Shown: one piece after another, positions 17,984 through 26,304 of the stretch
Layout: the number at the start of each line of letters is the position of its first letter
Numbering within the stretch: position 1 is the stretch's first letter
Origin: Bacillus pumilus
GTDB lineage: Bacteria; Bacillota; Bacilli; Bacillales; Bacillaceae
Direction: 5' to 3'
DNA: 64,000 nucleotides
Assembly: GCF_009937765.1 (NCBI RefSeq)
Contig: NZ_CP047089.1
Location: 2,106,272 to 2,170,271, forward strand
The notes under the pieces: model-generated
Seen by the model: the letters and a program-made list of their open reading frames with translations, nothing else
Told to the model about the DNA's origin: nothing
Databases searched by the model: none
Made by a program: the position numbers and the translations under genes

Positions 17984-18259
17984 ATGAAAAAAGTGCAGCT
18001 GGATGGCTCATTATGCAGATCGCAAGAAGAGCTTCATGACCAACTAAAAGCAGTTTTACACCTTCCTGACTATTACGGGAAAAATCTTGATGCTCTATGG
18101 GACTGTTTGACAGGAGAAGTAAATCTGCCAGTAGAGCTGACATGGGTGAATTTTGACACGAGTAAGGACGCTCTTGGAGAGTATGCTGAAAGCGTAAAGC
18201 AATTATTTAAAGAAGCAGAAGAGGAATTAAAGGGACAATTCCAAGTGAGTATTCAATAA
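17984..18259 (+). CDS. Barstar-type ribonuclease inhibitor
   Basis: A 91-aa protein clearly related to barstar of B. amyloliquefaciens. The barnase-binding helix is conserved (YYGKNLDALWDCLTG, holding the equivalents of D35, W38 and D39) and a C-terminal acidic helix follows (ESVKQLFKEAEEE). Barstar neutralises a secreted guanyl-specific RNase (barnase or binase) inside the cell. No RNase gene is adjacent, so it is unlinked in this genome, as barnase and barstar usually are. The ribosome site is GGAGAGGGG. Confidence 0.92.
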   Translation: MKKVQLDGSLCRSQEELHDQLKAVLHLPDYYGKNLDALWDCLTGEVNLPVELTWVNFDTSKDALGEYAESVKQLFKEAEEELKGQFQVSIQ

Positions 18260-18266
18260 CGTTGAA

Positions 18267-18297
18267 AAAGCAGCCGCTGCCGCAGGCTGTTTTTTTT
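18267..18297 (+). terminator. Terminator after the barstar gene
   Basis: CAGCC and GGCTG form a short GC stem, extended by A/T pairs, followed by eight T. Confidence 0.75.
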
Positions 18298-18325
18298 ATG
18301 AATTTCTGTCTTTCCCATTCTGGTA

Positions 18326-18390
18326 TTGAATATTTCACTAAATGTGATAATATATGAACTGTCGTTTAATTGATAATGATAATCATTTAT
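18326..18390 (+). promoter_or_regulatory. yclNOPQ promoter with Fur box
   Basis: TTGAAT (18326-18331) and TAATAT (18348-18353) are 16 apart. At 18371-18385 lies TGATAATGATAATCA, one base off the 7-1-7 Fur consensus TGATAATnATTATCA. The site sits about 12-25 bases after the likely transcription start, a position that blocks transcription when iron is sufficient. Confidence 0.85.
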
Positions 18391-18425
18391 AGCGGAAAGA
18401 GTTTGATAGAAAGTGAGAAACTAGG

Positions 18426-19376
18426 ATGAAGTTGTATCAATTAAGTTTATTATTTGTATGTTTGGCATGTGTATCACTGTTTGTCGGTGTACAGGATGTG
18501 TCCATTTTACAGCTGTTTCATTTAACAGGTGAACAAGTGCATACGTTAGTTTCAAGTCGCATCCCGCGTCTCATGAGTATTGTGCTTGCTGGCATGAGCC
18601 TTAGTTTATGCGGCTTTATCATGCAAAGCATGACGAGGAATAAATTTGTTTCCCCCACCACTGCAGGGACGATGGATTGGGCGAAGCTTGGTATTTTAGT
18701 CGCAATGCTTGTTTTTACGAATGCGAGCCCGCTCATGAAAATGGGAATCGCGTTTCTATTTACTTTAGCTGGGAACCTTCTATTCTTAAAAATTTTGCGT
18801 CATATTAAGGTGAACGATACGATCTATGTACCGTTAGTCGGCTTAATGTTTGGCGGGATTGTCAGTTCAATATCTACGTTTATAGCCTATAAATATGATC
18901 TGATCCAAAACGTATCCGCATGGCTTCAAGGGGATTTTTCTCTTATTGTTCAGGGACGTTATGAACTGCTCTATCTGAGTGTTCCACTATTGATCATTGC
19001 GTATTTATATGCTGACCGCTTTACAGTAGCAGGTATGGGCGAGAGCTTTGCTGTTAACTTAGGTTTAACGTATAAACGTGTGATGGCGGTTGGTTTGGTG
19101 ATTGTTTCGATGATTACATCTGTCACCATATTAACTGTCGGAATGCTGCCATTCCTAGGCTTAATCATTCCGAATATTGTATCGATCTACCGCGGCGATC
19201 ACTTGAAAAAGAGCCTTCCGCATACAGCCTTACTAGGAGCCATTTTTGTTCTGATTTGTGATGTGCTCGGAAGGGTGATCATTTATCCATATGAAATTTC
19301 AGTTGGGCTTATGGTCGGCATCATCGGGAGTGCGATCTTCCTGTACATGTTATTAAGGAGGAAACGCTATGCATAA
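18426..19376 (+). CDS. yclN: Petrobactin ABC transporter permease YclN
   Basis: A FecCD-type permease of 316 aa with about nine membrane helices. It carries the conserved GGIVSS and SVTILTVGMLPFLGLIIPNI segments of iron-siderophore permeases. The length and the four-gene order identify the petrobactin importer (YclNOPQ/FpbNOPQ) of B. subtilis. Petrobactin is not made by this group, so this is xenosiderophore uptake. The gene is preceded by a Fur box. Confidence 0.9.
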   Translation: MKLYQLSLLFVCLACVSLFVGVQDVSILQLFHLTGEQVHTLVSSRIPRLMSIVLAGMSLSLCGFIMQSMTRNKFVSPTTAGTMDWAKLGILVAMLVFTNASPLMKMGIAFLFTLAGNLLFLKILRHIKVNDTIYVPLVGLMFGGIVSSISTFIAYKYDLIQNVSAWLQGDFSLIVQGRYELLYLSVPLLIIAYLYADRFTVAGMGESFAVNLGLTYKRVMAVGLVIVSMITSVTILTVGMLPFLGLIIPNIVSIYRGDHLKKSLPHTALLGAIFVLICDVLGRVIIYPYEISVGLMVGIIGSAIFLYMLLRRKRYA

Positions 19377-20319
19377 GAAACGGACATTATACCTGATTGC
19401 AGCCATTGCAGCAGTGCTGATCGTGATTTTCATTACCTATCAAATGGGGTACTGGCCGTACACAGTACCAAGTCGATTAAAGAAAGTGCTGGCGATGACA
19501 TTGACAGGAGGCGCGATTGCCTTTTCATCTGTTGTCTTCCAAACCTTGACCAACAATCGAATCTTAACGCCGAGCATACTAGGTTTAGATGCACTTTACT
19601 TGTTTTTGCAAACAGCGATTATTTATCTATTTGGTTCGACCAATTTCATGATCGTCAATAAAAACCTGAATTTTTTCCTTTGTGTTGGGCTGATGATTCT
19701 ATTTTCTGTCCTGCTATATACAGTCATGTTCAAACGCAAAAATAAGCACATTTTCTTGCTTCTGCTTGTCGGAATTGTGTTTGGGACATTGTTCAAAAGC
19801 CTTTCTTCTTTTATGGAAATGCTAATTGATCCAAATGAATATCAGGTCGTACAAGATAAATCCTTTGCGAGCTTTAATCACATGAACACAGATATCTTAC
19901 TCATTGCTTCTATTTTATTTGCAGCGCTGTGCCTTTACATTTGGACATTCCGCTCCAAATTAGATGTCATGTCACTTGGGAAAGAGCATGCGGTGAATCT
20001 AGGGATTGACTATGACAGCATCACAAAAAAGATGCTGATCGTGATTGCTGTCCTTGTGTCTATCGCAACAGCACTTGTCGGACCGATTACGTTCCTCGGC
20101 TTACTCGTCGTAAATGTTGCACGAGAGCTTTTTCGGACATACCGGCATACATACTTGCTACTTGGCTCTTTTTTCATCAGTGTGATTGCCCTTGTAGGCG
20201 GAGAGTTTCTTGTAGAAAAGGTATTTACTTTTCAAACGCCGCTTAGTGTATTAATTGATTTAGTCGGCGGACTGTATTTTATTTATTTACTGTTAAAGGA
20301 GAGTCGTTCATGGTCTTGA
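19369..20319 (+). CDS. yclO: Petrobactin ABC transporter permease YclO
   Basis: The second FecCD-type permease (316 aa), forming a heterodimer with YclN in the membrane. Motifs include FGTLFKSLSSFM and ALVGPITFLGLLVVNVARELF. Its ATG overlaps the end of yclN by 8 bases with AAGGAGG inside yclN, so translation is coupled. Confidence 0.9.
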   Translation: MHKKRTLYLIAAIAAVLIVIFITYQMGYWPYTVPSRLKKVLAMTLTGGAIAFSSVVFQTLTNNRILTPSILGLDALYLFLQTAIIYLFGSTNFMIVNKNLNFFLCVGLMILFSVLLYTVMFKRKNKHIFLLLLVGIVFGTLFKSLSSFMEMLIDPNEYQVVQDKSFASFNHMNTDILLIASILFAALCLYIWTFRSKLDVMSLGKEHAVNLGIDYDSITKKMLIVIAVLVSIATALVGPITFLGLLVVNVARELFRTYRHTYLLLGSFFISVIALVGGEFLVEKVFTFQTPLSVLIDLVGGLYFIYLLLKESRSWS

Positions 20320-21068
20320 TGAAGGGCGTCAGTAAGGCGTATAACGGAAAAACAGTGCTTCACGACACAACAATCAGTGTGAAAAAAGGACAGCTGACCT
20401 CTCTCATTGGTCCGAATGGTGCGGGAAAAAGCACACTTTTATCCATCATGAGCCGCCTGATTCAGCCAGACTCAGGTGCAGCATATTTAGAAGATAAGCC
20501 ATATAGCGCGTACCCACCACAGGAACTAGCGAAAAAGATGAGCATTTTAAAGCAGGCCAATCATATGAGTGTGCGTCTGACCGTTCGGGAGCTTGTCAGC
20601 TTTGGCCGTTTTCCTTACTCACAGGGCCATTTGACAAAAGAGGATGAGAAAATGATCGATGTGTCCCTTCAGTACATGAAGCTAACCAATATCCAGCATC
20701 AATATGTTGATGAACTGAGCGGCGGACAAAGACAAAGAGCCTTTATTGCAATGGTGCTGGCGCAGGATACAGATTATATTTTCTTAGATGAGCCTTTAAA
20801 CAATTTGGATATGAACCATTCTGTCGAGATGATGAAGCTCTTTCAGCAGCTCGTCAAAGAGCTTGGGAAAACCATTGTTGTAGTGCTCCATGATATTAAC
20901 TTTGCCTCTGTGTATTCCGATCATATCGTCGCTTTAAAAGATGGAAAGGTCATCACAGAAGGCGGAGTGGATGAAGTGATTCAAACAGAAGCACTTGAAC
21001 AAATTTATGACATGCGTATACCGATTGAAATCATTCACGGTGAGCGCATTTGCTTATATTTTTCTTAA
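20310..21068 (+). CDS. yclP: Petrobactin ABC transporter ATPase YclP
   Basis: A 252-aa ABC ATPase. Walker A is GPNGAGKST, the signature is LSGGQRQRA, Walker B is YIFLDEPLNNLD, and the switch His is in VLHDINFA. This is the FepC-like subfamily that drives siderophore uptake. It overlaps yclO by 10 bases, preceded by AAAGGAGAG. Confidence 0.93.
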   Translation: MVLMKGVSKAYNGKTVLHDTTISVKKGQLTSLIGPNGAGKSTLLSIMSRLIQPDSGAAYLEDKPYSAYPPQELAKKMSILKQANHMSVRLTVRELVSFGRFPYSQGHLTKEDEKMIDVSLQYMKLTNIQHQYVDELSGGQRQRAFIAMVLAQDTDYIFLDEPLNNLDMNHSVEMMKLFQQLVKELGKTIVVVLHDINFASVYSDHIVALKDGKVITEGGVDEVIQTEALEQIYDMRIPIEIIHGERICLYFS

Positions 21069-21090
21069 AAAAATGAAGAGGTGATGACAT

Positions 21091-22035
21091 ATGAAAAAAT
21101 GGATTTGGATGATGACTGTGTTAACCGCAATCGTCGTACTCGCTGCCTGCGGGAACCAAGGAAAAACAGAAGGAACAAAAGAGGAAACCGTCACGGTAAA
21201 AGACATGCTCAATAAAGATGGTGTGAAGATTAAGAAAAACCCGAAAAAAGTAGTCGTGTTTGATATGGGAAGTCTTGATACGCTAGACAAACTAGGTGTG
21301 AACGTGACAGCTCTACCGAAACAAGTCGTACCTAAATATTTATCGAAATATGAAGGGGACAAATATAAAAATGTCGGTGGATTAAAAGAGCCGAACTTTG
21401 AAAAAATTGCAGAAATCGATCCTGATTTAATCATTATTCAGCATCGTCAAGCAGATGCATTCGATGAATTTTCCGAAATTGCCCCGACGATTTATATGGA
21501 TGTAGACAATGCCAACTACATGGAATCATTTAAAAAGAATGCTACGACACTAGGCAAAATTTTTGATAAAGAAGACAAAGTCAAAGAAGAGCTTGCAGCC
21601 ATTGATCAAAAAGTGGATGCTTTAAAGAAACAAGCAAAAGAGATAAAGAAAAATGGGCTGGTGATCATGGCGAACGACAGCAAAATGACAGCCTTTGGTC
21701 CTAAGTCTAGATACGGTCTTATCCACGATGTGTTTGGGATCACACCGGCAGATCAAAAGCTTGAGCCATCTGATAAACACGGTCAAAGCATTTCGTATGA
21801 ATACATGGTCAAAACGAACCCAGATTATCTATTTGTCGTTGATCGAGGCGCAGCGATCGGAGAAGAAACTTCTGCGAAACAGCTTGTTGAAAATGATTAT
21901 GTGAAATCAGTCAAAGCGGTCAAAAACAACCATGTGGTGTATTTGAACTCTGACATGTGGTATTTATCTGGCGGCGGCCTTGAATCATTGACTGCCATGA
22001 TTGATGAAGTAAAACAAGGGATTGACCAAAAATAA
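21091..22035 (+). CDS. yclQ: Petrobactin-binding lipoprotein YclQ
   Basis: A 314-aa cluster A solute-binding protein. The signal peptide ends in lipobox VLAAC with lipidated C20. The mature part has the two-lobe helical-backbone fold of FhuD/CeuE-type receptors. It captures ferric petrobactin outside the membrane and delivers it to YclNO. A terminator follows at 22042. Confidence 0.9.
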   Translation: MKKWIWMMTVLTAIVVLAACGNQGKTEGTKEETVTVKDMLNKDGVKIKKNPKKVVVFDMGSLDTLDKLGVNVTALPKQVVPKYLSKYEGDKYKNVGGLKEPNFEKIAEIDPDLIIIQHRQADAFDEFSEIAPTIYMDVDNANYMESFKKNATTLGKIFDKEDKVKEELAAIDQKVDALKKQAKEIKKNGLVIMANDSKMTAFGPKSRYGLIHDVFGITPADQKLEPSDKHGQSISYEYMVKTNPDYLFVVDRGAAIGEETSAKQLVENDYVKSVKAVKNNHVVYLNSDMWYLSGGGLESLTAMIDEVKQGIDQK

Positions 22036-22041
22036 TAGACC

Positions 22042-22071
22042 AAAAGCTGCTCATCTTGAGCGGCTTTTTTT
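22042..22071 (+). terminator. Terminator of the yclNOPQ operon
   Basis: AAAGCTGCTC pairs with GAGCGGCTTT (one mismatch), followed by a T-run. Confidence 0.85.
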
Positions 22072-22080
22072 ATTGTGGAT

Positions 22081-22125
22081 TCATAAAAATATGTTGCATG
22101 CAGGAAACTTTCATCAAAATATGTT
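22081..22125 (+). repeat. Two 15-bp direct repeats in the tagT-like promoter
   Basis: TCATAAAAATATGTT (22081-22095) and TCATCAAAATATGTT (22111-22125) differ at one base and are exactly 30 bases apart, close to three helical turns. The second copy runs into TATAGT (22125-22130), a probable -10 of the next gene. This has the look of a regulator site occupied in tandem. Confidence 0.6.
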
Positions 22126-22175
22126 ATAGTGGAATCTACATTGATAGACTAAGATAGAGTGAGGGTTCGGAGAGG

Positions 22176-23144
22176 ATGAAGGAAAAAACGAGATCAAAAA
22201 CAAGATCCAAAAGAAGGCTGAGACCTTGGGTGAAAGCTGTGCTGTTTATCATGGCTTTTGTCATGGTGATGGCAGTATCCGTCACAGGATATGCTTACTA
22301 TAAAATTTCAAAAGCGTCGGATAAGGCGCAAGTGTCATTAGAAAGAGGAGAGACCTCGCAAAAGCGTGTGAAAGCTTTTGATCCAGGAAAGGACAGCTTC
22401 TCGGTGCTCTTGCTCGGAATTGACAGTCGTCCAGGTGAAACGGTAGACGAAGCAAGAAGTGATGCGGTCTTACTGGCGGCGGTGAACCGAACAGAGAAAA
22501 CGATAAAGCTCCTTAGTATTCCTCGTGATTCTTATGTTGATATACCGGGAAGAGGATATGATAAAATCGCCCACGCCCATGCATTTGGGAGTGCAGATTT
22601 GTCAGTCAAAACGGTCGAAAATTTGTTGAATATCCCTGTAGACTATGTGATTTCAGGGAACTTTAAGGCGTTTCAAGACATTGTAGATGAGCTAAACGGA
22701 ATTGACGTAACGATAAAAGATGAAGGTATCGCAAAACAAATGGAAAAGGATTCAAAAGGGAAGGTTCATGTGCAAACAGGAACTCATACGTTAAATGGTG
22801 AAGAAGCATTAGCCTTTGTAAGAACAAGAAAGGCAGACAGTGACCTTATGCGCGGGAAGCGCCAAATGGAAGCACTTCAAGCCATCTTTGAAAAATCTAA
22901 ATCCATTTCTTCGATCCCATCCTATGACAACATCATTGATACACTTGGTGATAATGTTTCAACCAATTTGTCCATGAAGCAGTTTATCGGTCTTTTCCCG
23001 TTATTGAGCTCATTGAAATCAGTGGATACCATTCAGCTAAAGGGCCATGATTATCAGCCTGGGAATGTGTATTACTTTGAGTTAGATGGCGCTGGATTAG
23101 AAGAAGTGAGAACAGAGCTGAGAGAACAGCTTGAATTATCATAA
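22176..23144 (+). CDS. tagT: LytR-CpsA-Psr wall teichoic acid ligase (TagT-like)
   Basis: A 322-aa membrane-anchored LCP protein with a basic cytoplasmic start, one helix (about 19-45) and an extracellular LCP domain. The domain shows VLLLGIDSRP, the arginine-rich phosphate-binding residues in SIPRDSYVDIPG, and ALAFVRTRKADSD...RGKRQ. LCP enzymes move anionic polymers such as wall teichoic acid from the lipid carrier to peptidoglycan. Length and many segments match B. subtilis TagT (YwtF), but the locus differs, so the exact paralogue is not certain. Confidence 0.85.
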   Translation: MKEKTRSKTRSKRRLRPWVKAVLFIMAFVMVMAVSVTGYAYYKISKASDKAQVSLERGETSQKRVKAFDPGKDSFSVLLLGIDSRPGETVDEARSDAVLLAAVNRTEKTIKLLSIPRDSYVDIPGRGYDKIAHAHAFGSADLSVKTVENLLNIPVDYVISGNFKAFQDIVDELNGIDVTIKDEGIAKQMEKDSKGKVHVQTGTHTLNGEEALAFVRTRKADSDLMRGKRQMEALQAIFEKSKSISSIPSYDNIIDTLGDNVSTNLSMKQFIGLFPLLSSLKSVDTIQLKGHDYQPGNVYYFELDGAGLEEVRTELREQLELS

Positions 23145-23153
23145 AAAAGCATT

Positions 23154-23179
23154 AGCCTGCCGCTGTGGCAGGCTTTTTG
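23154..23179 (+). terminator. Terminator after the tagT-like gene
   Basis: The perfect stem AGCCTGCC/GGCAGGCT with loop GCTGT is followed by TTTTTGTTTT. Confidence 0.9.
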
Positions 23180-23212
23180 TTTTGAATGGAGAAGCGCGAC
23201 AATGAAGCCAAT

Positions 23213-23575
23213 TCAATTCGCTTGATGAAGAAAATAACGAGTCAGCAGTTCCTCTACCCGGTGACGTATACGTGGATTAAAGTATTTATGTTTTTCTTCA
23301 TAGCCATCCATGATAAATAGATACGTTGTAAATCCTTCATCGTGTTCAATTTGCTGCACCTTCATTTTTTCTTTACGTAAATGCTGCTTTAGTTCATAAA
23401 GTGCCTTTTGTGCTTCCTTTAAGACAGAGGTCACTAGCTGAATGTATGGTTCATTTAGTTTAAATGTTTGATGTTGTTTTAAGTGAGTCAAATCACGATT
23501 GAGGATGGAGACGACCATTGGAAGAAAGATGGCCTGTTCCATCATTTGAAGCTGTATTCTTGATAGTCTCGTCAT
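23213..23575 (-). CDS. yhjD: Conserved protein YhjD
   Basis: A 120-aa soluble, probably helical protein of unknown function, equal in length to B. subtilis YhjD as I recall it and next to yhjE as there. The open frame reaches back to a TTG at 23581, but AGCAGG is 7 bases from the ATG at 23575. The yhjD and yhjE genes are divergent. Confidence 0.8.
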   Translation of the reverse strand: MTRLSRIQLQMMEQAIFLPMVVSILNRDLTHLKQHQTFKLNEPYIQLVTSVLKEAQKALYELKQHLRKEKMKVQQIEHDEGFTTYLFIMDGYEEKHKYFNPRIRHRVEELLTRYFLHQAN

Positions 23576-23648
23576 GTCCAAGCCTGCTTTCTTTCTTGAT
23601 AGAACACACGTTCTTATCTATTATATCGAATGGATCTAATAATCTCAA

Positions 23649-23657
23649 GGGGGGGGG
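23649..23657. repeat. Poly-G tract (9 G) in the yhjD-yhjE interval
   Basis: Nine consecutive G lie between the divergent genes, just upstream of a TTGTAT-18-TAAAAT promoter (23664-23693) for yhjE. Such tracts can change length by slippage. Confidence 0.6.
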
Positions 23658-23727
23658 ATTCATTTGTATATTTTTATGTTTTCCATGTAAAATGAAAAGT
23701 AGACAAATGTTGAAGGAGTCAAACAAG

Positions 23728-24345
23728 TTGACATCATTTCTTTCCCTATTTACTCATGAAAATATCACATCATTTTTTGAGAGCTACAAGGCCTTTGGAC
23801 CGATTGTGGCCATATTGCTCCCTTTAATAGAAGCATTTCTTCCGTTTTTACCACTTGTTGCGTTTGCTGTAGCGAATGCAAATGCATTCGGCCTTTGGGA
23901 AGGCTTTTTATTGACCTGGATTGGCGCAAGTGCAGGGTCTATTCTTGTCTTTTTACTGATCAGAAAATTTGGACAGATGAGAATGCTCAACTTTATCAGC
24001 AGGCATCCTTCTATAAAAAAATTGATGCTTTGGGTGGAGAAACGGGGATTCGGTCCATTATTTATTTTACTTTGCTTTCCTTTCACACCCTCTGCTGCCG
24101 TCAATGTTGTAGCAGGTTTATCAAGAATTAGCTTTTGGCAATTCTCATTAGCTACTTTATCTGGTAAGTGTGTCATGCTCTTTATCATTAGTTTTATTGG
24201 TTATGATCTTTCTGCTTTAGTTAAGAATCCGTTAAGAAGTGTTTTTGCGGTTCTAGTTATTGCGATATTATGGTATGTTGGAAAGAGAGTAGAAAATAGG
24301 TTAAACATTCGAATGAGTAAACGTGAGGACAAAGGAGGCTCTTAA
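23728..24345 (+). CDS. yhjE: SNARE-associated/DedA-like (VTT) membrane protein YhjE
   Basis: A 205-aa integral membrane protein of the TVP38/TMEM64-DedA family. It has about five hydrophobic segments and the family core LCFPFTPSAAVNVVAGLSRISFWQF. The frame is open from 23518, but a TTG at 23728 lies 9 bases after GAAGGAG and gives the length known for YhjE (about 207 aa). The function of the family in Bacillus is membrane homeostasis or lipid flipping, by inference. It is coupled to sipV by a TAATG overlap. Confidence 0.82.
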   Translation: MTSFLSLFTHENITSFFESYKAFGPIVAILLPLIEAFLPFLPLVAFAVANANAFGLWEGFLLTWIGASAGSILVFLLIRKFGQMRMLNFISRHPSIKKLMLWVEKRGFGPLFILLCFPFTPSAAVNVVAGLSRISFWQFSLATLSGKCVMLFIISFIGYDLSALVKNPLRSVFAVLVIAILWYVGKRVENRLNIRMSKREDKGGS

Positions 24346-24857
24346 TGAAAAAGAAGCCATTGCTATGGTTGATGATTATTACAGGCATCGTCTTATTGTT
24401 CCAAGTAAAGAATTTCATGTTTGTCACGTACAAAGTAGAAGGGGTCAGTATGGACCCAACTTTTACAGATGGGACAGAATTATTAATCAATAAGTTCTCG
24501 CCAAAACTCACGAAAATTAGCCGGTTTGATTATGTGTTATTTCACGGACCTAAAAATCAAATCTTGATCAAGCGGGTCATTGGACTCCCAGGAGAAACGA
24601 TCAAGTATGAAGATGATCAGTTATTTGTCGATGGTGAAAAAAAGAAAGAACCTTATTTAAAAGAGCAGAAACAACATAAAATGGGGAACGTCCTAACAGG
24701 GGATTTTCAGCTGAAAGCCATCACAGGAGACGATAAAATCAAAAACAATCATTACTTTGTGGTCGGAGATAACCGAATACATAGTTTCGACAGCCGGCAT
24801 TTTGGCACCATCTCAAAGGATCAAGTTGTCGGTGTCAAAAGAAATACCAGCGAATAA
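24345..24857 (+). CDS. sipV: Type I signal peptidase SipV
   Basis: A 170-aa S26 signal peptidase with a single N-terminal membrane anchor (about 6-22). Catalytic serine S35 is in VEGVSMDPTF and lysine K76 in IKRVIGLPGE; the box E signature GDNRIHSFDSR follows. It removes Sec signal peptides from secreted proteins. The small size and single anchor fit SipV, one of the minor signal peptidases of B. subtilis. Confidence 0.93.
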   Translation: MKKKPLLWLMIITGIVLLFQVKNFMFVTYKVEGVSMDPTFTDGTELLINKFSPKLTKISRFDYVLFHGPKNQILIKRVIGLPGETIKYEDDQLFVDGEKKKEPYLKEQKQHKMGNVLTGDFQLKAITGDDKIKNNHYFVVGDNRIHSFDSRHFGTISKDQVVGVKRNTSE

Positions 24858-24896
24858 AAAAAGGCGCTCTGCCCATGCAAAGCGTCTCTTTTTTAT
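24856..24896. terminator. Bidirectional terminator
   Basis: GGCGCT (24863-24868) and AGCGTC (24881-24886) pair with one G-T, flanked by seven A on the left and six T on the right, between convergent genes. Confidence 0.7.
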
Positions 24897-26041
24897 TTTG
24901 CGGCTTTATAATCAGGATGCCTTTTTGCCCATACATGATGTAAGAACCGGAAAAACGGTGGCAGCATGGCAATGACGAGAATAATTCTGACGACTTGTAC
25001 AGCTACAACAAAGGTAGAATCCTCGTGCAGTGTGACCGCTGTTGTTGCCATCTCTGCAATACCGCCAGGCGAAAAAGCAAGGATGGCTGTAATGACAGAA
25101 ATACCAGTGATCTCAGCAATCGCAATTGAGCTGAGGACAGTGGCAGCAATTAGCCCAGCTGAACTGACGACAGCCACAATGAGAGTGTTTTTTAGTCCGA
25201 CAAACATCTCTTTATTCATTTTTGAACCGATGGTTGCACCTAGAAATACTTGAGACGCAATGTTCGCTTGTGCTGGCCAATAAGGAATCAAATCATAACC
25301 CATGAGTGCCCCCGCACTAACTTGAAGAGCTGCGACGCCTAGCATGCTGCCAATCAGCCAAGGAGCAGGGAAATGAAGACGAACTGCTAGGCGTGACATA
25401 AGCCAGGCACCTAAAATAAGCGCAGCGGTCCAAGAGATGTTTGAAAGGGTGAAAACGCCCGAAGAAAAAGCGCTCCCTTGTGTAACGACAGCCGCATCTG
25501 CTTGGTTTTTTGTATTTAAATAAAACACTGTAAATGGGATAGTGAGTACAACCATTAATACACGTATCGTTTGCACGAGACTCACAACAGCTGTATTGGC
25601 TCCCACCTCTTGGGCAATCCCCGGCATAGCGGATAAACCGCCGGGGGCAGTTCCGACAAAGCTTGTCAGCATATCTGTTTTGCTCAGCTTCCATAAGACA
25701 AAGCCTGAGAGCATCGCCAGTAGAATAGAAAAGACGAGCATGAAACTCACAGGGAGCCAATTTTCAGCGAAGATGTGAAGGACCTTCATATTCATTTTCT
25801 GTCCGAGTTCGATTCCGAGAATGAATTGCCCAAGGAGCAGCCATCTGCTGTGAATACGTAAGGTGCTGGTTCCTTTACGCTGAAACAGGGTGGGGCGGCG
25901 CATCGCAATAAAAGCTGCTGTCATTAATGTACCTACCATCCAGCCAATAGACATACCTGTTAAAGACAAAAGAAATCCACCTAAACCGCTTATCGCAATG
26001 AGAATGAGATCGGTTCGAAGGCTGTTTCCTTGTTTCATCAC
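24893..26041 (-). CDS. AbrB-family (PF05145-type) membrane protein
   Basis: A 382-aa polytopic protein with about ten membrane helices arranged as two similar halves. Each half has a Gly/Pro-rich motif: FVGTAPGGLSAMPGIA in the first and AFSPGGIAEMATTAV in the second. This is the family misleadingly called AbrB or putative ammonia monooxygenase; it is unrelated to the AbrB transcription factor and is probably a transporter. The start is GTG/ATG (26041 or 26038) after AAGAAGG. It is not at this place in B. subtilis. Confidence 0.8.
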   Translation of the reverse strand: MMKQGNSLRTDLILIAISGLGGFLLSLTGMSIGWMVGTLMTAAFIAMRRPTLFQRKGTSTLRIHSRWLLLGQFILGIELGQKMNMKVLHIFAENWLPVSFMLVFSILLAMLSGFVLWKLSKTDMLTSFVGTAPGGLSAMPGIAQEVGANTAVVSLVQTIRVLMVVLTIPFTVFYLNTKNQADAAVVTQGSAFSSGVFTLSNISWTAALILGAWLMSRLAVRLHFPAPWLIGSMLGVAALQVSAGALMGYDLIPYWPAQANIASQVFLGATIGSKMNKEMFVGLKNTLIVAVVSSAGLIAATVLSSIAIAEITGISVITAILAFSPGGIAEMATTAVTLHEDSTFVVAVQVVRIILVIAMLPPFFRFLHHVWAKRHPDYKAAK

Positions 26042-26146
26042 ATGTAAACCTTCTTCCTATATGTTTGTTCAGTAAGTGAAATGTTGTTAACTTCACTATA
26101 ATACAAAAGTCTCTATAAATAAAATACGAATTTTTTCACCATTTTC

Positions 26147-26161
26147 ATAAGATTATCTTAT
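26147..26161. promoter_or_regulatory. Perfect 7-1-7 palindrome
   Basis: ATAAGATTATCTTAT is a perfect 7-1-7 inverted repeat in the 263-base interval between the AbrB-family gene and blaI. The geometry is that of Fur, PerR and Zur boxes, but the half-site ATAAGAT is none of the consensus half-sites I know. Confidence 0.45.
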
Positions 26162-26255
26162 CACTAAATGATTGGTACATTTTTATAAAGAAAGATACCA
26201 TTTTTACCAAAAACAAAATCAATATACAACGATTTTCCCCTATTTTTGTTATCAG

Positions 26256-26295
26256 TTGACTATCATTTTCAATTACACTACAATGCTTAGTGTGA
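26256..26295 (+). promoter_or_regulatory. Promoter and operator of the blaI-like operon
   Basis: TTGACT (26256-26261) and TACAAT (26279-26284) are 17 apart, a strong core. A dyad, TTACACTA (26273-26280) and TAGTGTGA (26288-26295), covers the -10. The half-site TTACACTAC occurs again before doxX. BlaI/MecI repressors bind TACA/TGTA-type dyads over their own promoters, so this is the likely operator. Confidence 0.7.
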
Positions 26296-26304
26296 GGTGA
26301 TAAC

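Noticed and set aside
23518-23727. N-terminal extension of yhjE (70 codons)
   Set aside because: It would overlap yhjD and cross the promoter and poly-G tract; a TTG start with a good ribosome site gives the known length.
25317-25760. A 147-codon frame within the AbrB-family gene on the same strand
   Set aside because: Shadow frame with abundant Arg, Cys and Ser and no ribosome site; the overlapping 382-aa frame has clear membrane helices and family motifs.
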